From: Plantago elongata
Taxonomy: Eukaryota > Streptophyta > Magnoliopsida > Lamiales > Plantaginaceae
DNA length: 47,406 bases
Direction of reading: 5' to 3'
Assembly (NCBI GenBank): GCA_036897095.1
Contig: JAYMSP010000555.1
Coordinates: 1-47,406, forward strand
Shown: positions 11,786 through 20,342 of the stretch, piece after piece
Layout of the letters: each line of letters starts with the position of its first letter
Numbering within the stretch: position 1 is the first letter of the stretch
The notes under the pieces: model-generated
What the model was told of the DNA's origin: nothing
Databases searched by the model: none
What the model saw: the letters and a program-made list of their open reading frames with translations, nothing else
Made by a program: the position numbers and the translations under genes

Positions 11786-12140
11786 ACAATTTATGTTTAT
11801 TTGTCTTGGTCTTCAGGTTTATGTGGCTTTAGGTTAGTTTAGTTTATTCTAAGAAGATATTTTATGTTTATTTGTTTTGATCTTCATCCTGCCATATTCT
11901 CATATGATTGTTTATATTTATTTGTTTTGATTTTCAGGTTTATGTTGTTTTATGTTAGTTTAGTTTATTCAAAGATGATAGATCTGTGTTTATTTGTTTT
12001 TGTCTTCATCTCTGTTATATTCGCATATGATTATTTATGTTTATCTGTTTTGGTCTTCAGGTTTAAACTGTTTTATGTTCGAAGAAGATTGTTTATGTTT
12101 ATTTGTTATAGTCTTCAAGTTTATGGTTTATGTTCGAAGA
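11786..12140. repeat. Degenerate tandem array, about 120 bp unit
   Basis: Units alternate two halves. One is TTTATGTTTATTTGTTTTG followed by a CATATTCTCATATGATT segment. The other carries CTTCAGGTTTATGTTGTTTTATGTTAG. About three diverged copies are seen. A 161-codon open frame over the array is a product of its T-rich composition, not a gene. Confidence 0.65.
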
Positions 12141-12300
12141 AGACGACCACAACAACGACTGTTCCAAAAAAGAAGATCACCGATGTTGCGTATACGAAGA
12201 AAAAGACAACGACTAATGTTGGTGAAATACAGCTAAAAAGAGTGTTGTTGGAAAAGATAAAGTCGATAAAAGTAAGAAGGGTATTGTTGAAGAGGAAATT
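12140..12300 (+). other. Lysine/threonine-rich frame fragment, unrecognised
   Basis: A short stretch encodes TTTTTVPKKKITDVAYTKKK and a basic continuation. It could be a remnant of a transposase-like or host basic domain. I do not recognise it, and it has no start, promoter or conserved motif, so it is recorded only as a composition change. Confidence 0.15.
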
Positions 12301-12439
12301 AATTGTTGATTTTTTTTTTTTACTTAGGTTTATTTTTTATGTTGTTTAGGTTTATATTGGTTGGTCATGATATTTAGTTGTAGTCTGATGAACTTTATTT
12401 ATTTCTTACTTTAGGCTTATATTTTTCTGATGAAGTTTT

Positions 12440-12660
12440 ATGTTACATTCTGGGGTATCTGGTTCAACTATTTTGTGTTGATACTTTTTCGTTTTATGTG
12501 TTTAGGTTTTTATGTTTATGTGTTTAGGTTCTTATGTTTATGTGTTTAGGTTCATATGTGTTACAATATGGGGTATCTGGTTTAACTATTTCGTGTTGTT
12601 AGTTTTTCGTTTTATGTGTTTAGGTTTTTACGTATATGTGTTTAGGTTTATGGCTGACTA
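12440..12660. repeat. Nested tandem repeat rich in TATGTGTTTAGGTT
   Basis: A unit of about 115 bp (opening GTTACATTCTGGGGTATCTGG) is present twice. Within each unit a 20-22 bp motif, TTTATGTGTTTAGGTT plus spacer, is repeated two to four times. The motif contains TTTAGG, close to the plant telomere repeat. Confidence 0.65.
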
Positions 12661-12760
12661 GTTACCGTTTCAGTTGTGTGTGTGCGAGGGGGGGGGGTGT
12701 TTAGGGTTTACCAATATGTGTTTAGGATTTTAGATTGCTTCAATGACCCCGACATCTCTT

Positions 12761-12840
12761 AATTATGGTTTAGGGTTAAGAATAGGTCTAGGACAACGCC
12801 CCTAAACCCCTGGACCTATTCTTAACCCTAAACCCTAATT
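12761..12840. repeat. Near-perfect inverted repeat containing telomere-type motifs
   Basis: Two 32-base arms (12761-12792 and 12809-12840) are reverse complements at 30 of 32 positions, with a 16-base loop. Each arm contains TTTAGGG or its complement (GGTTTAGGGTTAAGAATAGG). TTTAGGG-like units also occur at 12698-12725 beside a run of nine G. No known element was recognised. Confidence 0.75.
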
Positions 12841-13164
12841 AAGGCCTAGTACTGGGAGAGTACTATCTTTCTGTTTAGTTGTGCATGTTCTTTTTATTAG
12901 TTGTTTGTGTTTGTGTGTTTATGTGTTTAGGTTCATAGCTGATGTTTATTGGTTGATTTTGTAGGAAGTGGAGTAATCATGGCTTATATCTAAATTGATA
13001 TTGAAGTTGTAACCAAGGCTCATATTGATCGTTTGAAGAAGTCTGATGAGGGACCTTATCAATATGATTCCTAAAGCGATTCTCATAAGTTTTGTGAATG
13101 TTTTCTCCCAAACAATGGATCAGTGAATAAAAACATTAGTTAATAGTTTTGTAATTTTAATTTC

Positions 13165-14291
13165 GAGTTAATTACATTTACATCCCCTGAAGGTATCGGG
13201 TTTTTCAAAACCCCCCTAAACCCTAGGAGTTTATACTGTTCATTATAAAAAAATCCTGAAATTTTGTTTTTCTTACATTCGTTAAAAAAATCGTTAGTCA
13301 ACTAGTCAACCATTAAAAAATTCAAAAGTCAACTGGGGTTTGAAAGTAATATTTATCAAAAAAATATTTTTCTAAATAAAATAAAATTACATCAGTAAAT
13401 TTTTTTATGACGTCGTAAGAATTTTGATGGTTCCCAACTCTGTCCTTGGGGTTTCAAAGTAAGAAGTATATCTACCACCAGAGCCAATAATCTCCATTTC
13501 CCGAACCACATTATAGCCATCGACGACCTTTCCAAACACCATGCACATGCTTCCCATCAAGTCAAGATGTCACTATTGTGGTGATAAAAAAATGAGATCC
13601 ATTGGTATTAGGCCCCGAGTTTGCCATGGGTAACAGGCCAAGTTGGGTATGCTTCATCTTGAATTTTCATCTGCAAATTTTGCCCCAAAGATAGATTCTC
13701 CCCCAGTCCCGTTACCCTTTGTGAAATCTCCACCTTGACACATAAAATTAGGAATGATACGATGGAACTTAGATCCCTTGTAATGCAAAGGCTTCCCACA
13801 AGCTCCAATTCCTTTCTCCCACGTGCACAAAGCTCGGAAATTCTCTGCAGTTTTAGGAGTGGCATCCGCAAACAGTTCCATCACTACTCGCCAGGCTGCA
13901 GTCTTCCCAATCAAGATGTCAAAGAAAACCTTTGGGTTCTTCATGATTTGGATGTAGAGATATCAGTTCTTGAAATGAGATGAGGTAAAAAAAAAAATCC
14001 TAAATTTGATTTGGTGAAGTGTTATGAATTGTGTTAAGATAGGTTAATGGGTTATTATTGGTTTTTCAGCATTTATTAACGATATCATAAAAATTTCTCA
14101 TTTTCAGTACTCTTTTTGTTAAATTTTCAAAAATTTTCTTTTTCAATATTCAAAAAGTCAACATTTTATTTTGTTGACTAACATTGACTTTGTTGACTAC
14201 GTTAGTCAACTGACGACAGGGAGGTGTGCAAAAATGTTTGGATGAATATGTAATTTTGAACTTTTTCAGGGGATGTAAATGTAATTAACCC
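13165..14291. mobile_element. Pack-MULE-like element carrying a cyclophilin copy
   Basis: The termini match in inverted orientation: GAGTTAATTACATTTACATC from 13165 and its partner ending ATTAACCC at 14291, extending to CCCCTGAA. The flanks TTTAATTTC (13156-13164) and TTTAGTTTA (14292-14300) agree at 7 of 9 positions, as expected for an aged 9-bp Mutator target duplication. Subterminal AGTCAAC/GTTGACT motifs are repeated on both sides (13290-13340 and 14150-14215). The interior holds a cyclophilin-derived sequence and no transposase, which fits a non-autonomous Mutator-type element that captured or received a host gene copy. Confidence 0.65.
13436..13944 (-). pseudogene. Cytosolic-type cyclophilin (peptidyl-prolyl isomerase) pseudogene
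   Basis: From ATG 13944 the minus strand encodes [20 protein letters not shown], then the family blocks [42 protein letters not shown] and FADEN. Active-site-type residues (the FHR arginine and the FMCQGG block) are kept. The frame then breaks after FADEN. Similarity continues in another frame ([18 protein letters not shown]), and a stop replaces the tryptophan of the family's WLDGKHV block. The C-terminal isomerase end is not recognisable. Plant cytosolic cyclophilin genes are mostly intronless, so the lack of introns does not prove a retrocopy. Its position between Mutator-type termini points to capture. Confidence 0.85.
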
Positions 14292-14760
14292 TTTAGTTTA
14301 TTATCTCTTTTGATATAATGTTCACTCTTGATACGAAAAATGGTTATGATTTATTAGTAAATGTTTTTAGGTTATTATGTGTTTCTTCTAAGGTGTATTT
14401 ATATAATGATGGAATCTCTACATTGTTACACTTGAACCATTATCGTTTTTATAATGATCTTAATTTAGTTTTCATATATCAAAGAGTTATGTGGTTCACC
14501 ATTTTTAATGTTCCTTAACAATTAATCTAATAAACACCAACAACAAAAAGCATAAAACTTATAATCAAGAGGAGAAAATTTTAACATATTCGGAAAATTA
14601 AACAACATAAACATAAACTGTAACCGTTGTAACGAAAATTTACCGGGTCGACCCAGCCCGCTGAGTTGACCCGTGATATTTACTAGTGTGATGTATTTTC
14701 TTAATGCCTTTCCTTCTCTCCAAAGTTTAACATGAATTATTAAGTCTCTTAGCGATGTTT
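14292..14760. other. Spacer without recognisable features
   Basis: AT-rich DNA with a short GGGTCGACCCAGCCCG patch at about 14644, of the kind seen in decayed DNA transposons. No gene is recognisable. Confidence 0.35.
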
Positions 14761-14771
14761 AAGATACACTA

Positions 14772-14813
14772 CTCTATGTTACTACTAGTACTTAAGCTCT
14801 AGTAGTAACATAG
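14772..14813. repeat. Inverted repeat CTATGTTACTACTAG / CTAGTAGTAACATAG
   Basis: Two 15-base arms are exact reverse complements with a short spacer. The same ACTATG/TAGTACT motifs recur near 14960-14990. It may be a terminus of a decayed element. Confidence 0.6.
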
Positions 14814-15139
14814 TACAACCTTTATCTCTATAAGTCTAAAAGGTGCCTCTTTAAGGTAGATCTATAACTAGAAAATACAGATGGACTCCAAAACAGTCTC
14901 TTGGGCTAAACCCACTCAACAAAAGCTCCAGCTATCATGAACGGGCTTGACTAAATATAGTACACTGTCGTGATGTACTATTCATAGTACTCCTTTTAAA
15001 ATTAGACAAGTGTCACAATTTCAATGTTAAAAATTAATTTGTGAACAATTTGAATTCATTTAAATATACTAATTAATTGAATTTACAAAGTTCATCCCTA
15101 AAAAATGTCAATTTATATGTTAAACTAAAAATTAATCTT

Positions 15140-15350
15140 TTTCCCCAAAATTTCTCACCACCATCATCACCGCCGGAGCTCCGGTGAGCAAGCTTTCTTA
15201 AGATAATCGGGACGCCACGGCACACCGGTGAAGTCGCTGAGCTTCCCATGGGTGTGGAAGCTTGAAGCTTCCTGCGGATCCGGCTGGAAGCTCGATCTTC
15301 CATGGCAAAGCTCGACGGCGGAATCGCCGGAGATCCGATTTTTTTAAATG
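15140..15350. other. GC-rich island, possible captured gene fragment
   Basis: A sharp rise in GC inside AT-rich DNA, with CGCCGGAGCTCCGG and GGCGGAATCGCCGGAGATCC stretches typical of plant coding 5' ends. Open frames exist on both strands (for example 15303 down to 15073, minus), but none has a recognisable product. It may be a transposon-carried gene scrap. Confidence 0.25.
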
Positions 15351-16168
15351 TAAAATGGGGGTGTTTAATGTCAATTTTAATTATTGTTGGGTTGATTTGA
15401 ATTTCTTTGAATATACTATGTTAAAACTAAAGTATAATGTATGTGTATGTAAAAAAAACTAACAAGATATTTTAATATAGTGCAACCTTGTTATGCGACA
15501 GTGCATCTTGTCGCATTAATAAAAATTGAAGGTTGAGATTCATTCTTGAGTTGATCTAATTGTCTAGATCGTAGTACCAATAATAATACAATGCAACTGT
15601 ACTATTTTTAGCCAAGTCCATCCATCATACACACAATACATATCATATATAAATGAAATGTAGAAAAAAGTAGCCCCTTTGATCAACATTGGTTCTATTC
15701 GTAGATGCAAAAACCTCTGTAACTCGTGATTATGGTATATACGTGGCTGCTAGGCTATGTTATCTTCAACTGAAATTTAATGGGTTGAACTGAACTGAGC
15801 TGAAATAAAATATATATTATAACTAAGTTAAATTGAACTAAACTGAAATAATTTTTAATTGAATAGAATGAGCTCCCTGGGCTTCACCCACACACCACAA
15901 CCAAGCATCGACAACATTTTGCACCCAACACTGCCAAACAAAACTACAGATTACTACAGGCTAGTCTTTTGAGTTTTGACGAATTTTCGCTATGAGGATT
16001 GTATGTAGCAAAAAGGAAAGTTAGGGGAGGAAATAGAAATAAAGGAAGATATTACAATCTCTCTCCCAATCAATCTATCTATCCATTCATCTGTATTGTA
16101 TTTATCCATCATCATCTACTTGTCTGTCCATCTTCATCATCATCCTGATCCAAAACCCCATCCACACC
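15351..16168 (+). promoter_or_regulatory. MAX2 upstream region
   Basis: The last 130 bases before the MAX2 start are pyrimidine-rich with CTATCTATCCATTCATCTG-type repeats, typical of a plant 5' UTR. No certain TATA box was identified. The rest is AT-rich and featureless. Confidence 0.35.
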
Positions 16169-18355
16169 ATGTCACTTCCCACCTTCCCCGCCACCACCAT
16201 CTCCGACCTCCCCGACGTCATCCTCTCCAACATAATCGCCGCCGTCTCCTCCCCCCGCAGCCGTAACTCCGCCGCGATAGTCTGCCGGAAATGGTACTCC
16301 CTCGAGCGCTCCACTCGCTCCTCCATCGCTCTCCGCGGCAACCTCCGTGACCTCTTCATGATGCCGTCTTCCTTCTCCGCAATCTCCGATCTCGACATCT
16401 CGCTCCTCTCCCCGTGGGGCCACCCTCTCACCTCCACCACCGACCCTGACCTCACCGCGCACCTCCTCCACCGCTCTTTCCCCTCGATCACCTCTCTCAC
16501 CTTCTACGCGAGGAACATAGCTACGATTCAGCTTTTGCTGTCTCAGTGGCAAAACATCAAACATCTGAAGCTCGTGAGGTGGCATCAGCGGCCGCAGTGT
16601 GCGAATCCGGGCGATGAGCTTCAAATTGTGTTTGCCGCGTGCGGGAAGATGAATTCGATCGATCTGTCGGCGTTTTACTGCTGGACGGAGGATGTTCCGC
16701 CTGCTCTTCAGGCGAATTCGAATGTGGCGTTGAATTTGACGAGGATCAATCTGTTGAACCCTTCGTTTTCCGAAGGGTTTAAGTCGGAGGAGATTAAGGT
16801 GATCACTAAGGCTTGTCCCAATTTAGTCGAGTTTCGTGCTGCGTGTATGTTTGATCCGAGGTATATTGGGTTTGTGGGAGATGAGGCGTTGTTGTCTATA
16901 TCTATGAATTGTTGTAAACTTGTGGTTCTTCATTTGGCGGATACTGCGGCTTTGTTGAATGTGAGAGGTGATGCGGAGGATGAGGGGTTTACGCAGGAGG
17001 ATGCGCGGATAAACGTTGCGACTCTGATTGAGGTGTTCTCTGGGCTTCCTTTGTTGGAGGATTTGGTTTTGGATCTTTGTAACAATGTTAGGGATAGTGG
17101 TCCGGCTTTGGAGGTGCTGCATTCGAAGTGTTTGAGGCTTAGGAGTGTTAAGTTAGGCCAGTTTCATGGAGTTTCGTTACCGGTTGAGTCGAAGTTGGAT
17201 GGAGTTGCGGTGTGTCAACGGCTGGAATCGTTGTCGATTAGGAATGTGGGTGATCTGACGGATATGGGATTGATTGGGATTGGGAGAGGGTGTTGTAGTT
17301 TGAAGAAGTTTGAAATTCATGGTTGCAAGAATATTACTATGAGAGGGATGAGGACTTTTGCTTGTTTACTTCATAAGACTTTGATTGATGTGAAGATTTC
17401 GTGTTGTAAGAATCTTGGAGCTTCTTCTTCGTTGAAGGCGTTGGAGCCGCTACAGAATCAGATAGAGAGGCTTCATATTGATTGTGTCTGGGAGTCCCCT
17501 GAAGAGCTCGAGAATCTTGATGGGGTTGGTGGTGGTGGTGGTTTTGACCTCAATCGCTTGGATCAAAGTGAGGTATCCTTTAACTCTAGTAGTTATGATT
17601 GTGATGAGATGAATAATGCAAGCAAGAGATGTAAATACTCTTATGATCTTAATTCTGATTACAATGGATTTGATCTTAATTCTGGTTGCAATGGATTTGA
17701 TTTGAATGACAATGGGTATGGAAATGGAAATGGATTTGCATTTGATGAGAGAACATGGGAAAGGTTGCAGTATCTTTCCCTCTGGATAGCCGTGGGGCAG
17801 CTTCTGACGCCTCTTGAATCTTCCGGGCTCGAGAATTGTCCCAATTTGGAGGAAATACGAATCAAGGTTGAAGGAGATTGTAGAGAGCTCTCCAAGCCCT
17901 CGAAGCGTGAATTTGGGCTTAACGTTCTTGTTAAGTACCCTCGGCTAACAAAGATGCACTTGGATTGTGGTGAAACAATTGGATATGCTCATACGGCTCC
18001 CTCTGGGCAGATGGATTTGAGCCTCTGGGAAAGGTTCTATCTATTTGGTATTGGGCATCTGAATCTAAAAGAGCTGGATTACTGGCCTCCACAAGATCGC
18101 GATGTTAATCAGAGAAGCTTGTCACTTCCGGCAGCTGGGTTGTTGCAAGAATGTGTTGCAATAAGGAAGCTCTTCATCCATGGAACAGCGCACGAACATT
18201 TCATGATGTTCCTTCTTCGGATTCCTGGTATAAGGGATGTTCAGTTGAGAGAAGACTATTATCCAGCACCTGAGAATGATATGAGCACTGAGATGAGACC
18301 TGACTCATGTAGCCGCTTTGAGAATGCTCTTAATAGGCGTGTGATTGCCGACTGA
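16169..18355 (+). CDS. MAX2: F-box/LRR protein MAX2 (D3-type), strigolactone and karrikin signalling
   Basis: A single-exon frame of 728 residues, slightly longer than the usual roughly 700. An N-terminal F-box (about 8-50, SDLPDVILSNIIAAV then CRKWYSLE) should bind SKP1 in an SCF complex. Leucine-rich repeats follow (for example LVVLHLADTAALLNV, LEDLVLDLCNNVRDSG, LESLSIRNVGDLTDMG). The C-terminal part (FGLNVLVKYPRLTKMHLDCGE, MDLSLWERFYLFGIG, ending NRRVIAD) matches the MAX2/D3 family, whose final helix contacts the D14/KAI2 receptors. The protein works in the nucleus to ubiquitinate SMXL/D53 repressors (family knowledge). The variable insert at about 448-520 is expanded here. It has a glycine run and four DLN motifs, three of them in nine-residue repeats. 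The start is the first ATG after a pyrimidine-rich leader. Confidence 0.95.
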   Translation: MSLPTFPATTISDLPDVILSNIIAAVSSPRSRNSAAIVCRKWYSLERSTRSSIALRGNLRDLFMMPSSFSAISDLDISLLSPWGHPLTSTTDPDLTAHLLHRSFPSITSLTFYARNIATIQLLLSQWQNIKHLKLVRWHQRPQCANPGDELQIVFAACGKMNSIDLSAFYCWTEDVPPALQANSNVALNLTRINLLNPSFSEGFKSEEIKVITKACPNLVEFRAACMFDPRYIGFVGDEALLSISMNCCKLVVLHLADTAALLNVRGDAEDEGFTQEDARINVATLIEVFSGLPLLEDLVLDLCNNVRDSGPALEVLHSKCLRLRSVKLGQFHGVSLPVESKLDGVAVCQRLESLSIRNVGDLTDMGLIGIGRGCCSLKKFEIHGCKNITMRGMRTFACLLHKTLIDVKISCCKNLGASSSLKALEPLQNQIERLHIDCVWESPEELENLDGVGGGGGFDLNRLDQSEVSFNSSSYDCDEMNNASKRCKYSYDLNSDYNGFDLNSGCNGFDLNDNGYGNGNGFAFDERTWERLQYLSLWIAVGQLLTPLESSGLENCPNLEEIRIKVEGDCRELSKPSKREFGLNVLVKYPRLTKMHLDCGETIGYAHTAPSGQMDLSLWERFYLFGIGHLNLKELDYWPPQDRDVNQRSLSLPAAGLLQECVAIRKLFIHGTAHEHFMMFLLRIPGIRDVQLREDYYPAPENDMSTEMRPDSCSRFENALNRRVIAD
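17642..17712 (+). repeat. In-frame 27-bp repeat in MAX2 encoding NGFDLN units
   Basis: Residues 492-513 read as YDLN, then NGFDLN and NGFDLN, built from a 27-base unit (core CAATGGATTTGATCTTAATT). A further FDLN stands at 459-462. DLN-type sequences resemble the EAR repression motif core (DLNxxP or LxLxL), though the trailing proline is absent. Confidence 0.8.
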
Positions 18356-18418
18356 CAGAGCCTTAAGCATGCAAGAATCTGGGATTTAAAGGTTCTATAT
18401 TCTTCTTGGCGTTGGATC

Positions 18419-18424
18419 AATAAA
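18419..18424 (+). terminator. Candidate polyadenylation signal of MAX2
   Basis: AATAAA about 64 bases after the stop codon. The surrounding sequence to about 18660 is T-rich and 3' UTR-like. Confidence 0.4.
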
Positions 18425-19969
18425 TTATACTTTACAAGTTCCTTTCACTAACTTGTTGCATTATGTATAACGTTCTGTGTTGTGCTGCTGCCTTTACAGA
18501 ACTTGAAATAAGAGGTGCATGTGTTAACAGTTTTGGAAATAGATTCTGCTTATATCTGGGTGTTCCCATGTAAAAGTTTCTTGTTTTTGATTGTATAATG
18601 TATATTGACCATATACAGATTTTCTTGTGATACTATCATACTATAATGTAACGATAAATTTGAGGCTTCACGTATTCGTTGAAATTCTTACTCGAATACT
18701 AATGTTTGGCAGTACTCGAACACAGTAATCTTATGTACAAATGCATATCAGGTAAGACTGGAACTGTTCAGAATTAAGTGATTAAGATCTGGCACTAGAT
18801 ACCGCCTGATTGGTATATTTTGCTGAAGCAATGCACTATGAAACTCTTTTTACATTCGAAAGTTCTGTTGGAGACTTGACGAACATCAATTCGATGCGTT
18901 TATCCATAGGGTGTTCATCAGCATTTCGTTAACATCCTCATATTTGTTTGTTGCCTATTTCTTCTCAGAGCTTCAGTCATGGTCTAGTATTCTTAATATC
19001 TTTGTAGAGTAAACCATTCTTTACAAGTAAAGAACACTAGTCTTTCTTTCCGTGCAACACGTTGTTATGCATTAGAAAATACCAGATATGACTCATCTGA
19101 AGCAATGTAATTATTATGTATATATCCACCAACTCTCACCCGTATATGGGACCAACTTTAAATACTCTCAGTAAGTGAAATAAGCTATTTGAGAGCTCAA
19201 CAGTAAACATCCTAAGGGACTGGGACTGATTGAGAGTCGATTTAAATTGAAAAATGTCTATTCAAATAATCTATTTTGTCTCGTGTACTCTTTTTTGCAA
19301 AGACATGTGTTACTTGGCTACTAAAACTATATAAGCTTCATGATATACAAAACAATATCGATGCTCTCCCTGAGGCTGTAGCTACTAAATCCAAGTTATA
19401 GTCCCCTTAGTAAAGCTCCGTCGAACACAATGTATTGGAAACTGAACCGACAGGCTGATTCAGCCGTTCGAACTGAAAAATGTAGGGAAAATGCATTTCG
19501 GTTAGGCAATATGATTATCTCTAGGAATATATATGTATCACTAAATGTTCCTATTTATAGGCAGCAAATAGTTTGGTTCTGAGTGACAATATGTTTAAAA
19601 TCGAACTTTTAAGTTAATTGTTTGATGTTAGACAGTACGATGTAGGATCCTTTTGGAAAACCAGAATACTTTTTCTCATCAAATACTTCTAAAACTAGTT
19701 AACATATGCTATAGTTTAACAATGCACTGTTGTGGTTCAATCTTATTAGTTTTAGTTTGTGTTGGAATTTCTTTTTTTGTTATAATTTTACTAGCCACTT
19801 ATATAGTTTTACAATGCATAGTACAGTTTTGGTATTGTATTAGTAATTTTTACGAGTACGGGTAGACCTTATTACTTATTAATAAGATTTACTTTTAAAA
19901 AAAATGCATGTTATGATTTCAATCATTGATGTTACTAGAACTTTTCTTCGGTCAGTCCTGCCTGACAAT
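18425..19969. other. Gene-free spacer downstream of MAX2
   Basis: Nothing coding is recognisable. The T-rich stretch around 19640-19870 loosely resembles the stretch right of the next MITE (20350-20430; TTAACTTGTGTTGAAT and TTAGTTTGTGTTGGAAT). The MITE may therefore sit in a diverged repeat. Confidence 0.35.
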
Positions 19970-20342
19970 AGGTAAAAATTAAAAAAGTAGCATATTTATT
20001 CTGTTAGATTTTAAAATATTAAAATAAAAAAATAGGTGATTCTAAAAAAAATATTATTTTATTTTTTAAAAATTTTAAAACGCAAATTTAATTTTTTTAT
20101 CAATATTTATATTTTTCTAAGTTAAATATTCATATGGTGATAAGACGATCACGTTCTTGGCGATGCCCCATCGCCCTTCCGCCTTATGAATATTTAAATT
20201 AGAAAAATATAAATATTAATAAAAAAATTCAAATTTGCATTCTAAAATATTTTTAAAAATAAAATAATATTTTTTTAGAATTACCTATTTTCATCTTAGT
20301 ATTTTGAAATGTAACAGAATAAATATGTTAATTTTTTACTAG
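19970..20342. mobile_element. Long-arm MITE able to form a hairpin
   Basis: The left arm (about 19970-20133) and right arm (about 20177-20342) are reverse complements over roughly 160 bases with modest divergence (CATATTTATTCTGTTA, AATAGGTGATTCTAAAAAAA and TCAATATTTATATTTTTCTAA blocks). They surround a GC-richer loop (GGCGATGCCCCATCGCCC, itself a small hairpin). It is non-coding. The target duplication is unclear. Confidence 0.75.

Noticed and set aside
11864-12349. 161-codon open frame on the plus strand
   Set aside because: It lies in a T-rich tandem array. The repeated LFVLIFRFMLFYV-type translation follows from the repeat unit.
16102-16624. Two antisense frames (132 and 150 codons) over the start of MAX2
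   Set aside because: They mirror the GC-rich F-box region, have arginine/glutamate-rich low-complexity translations and no independent promoter evidence.
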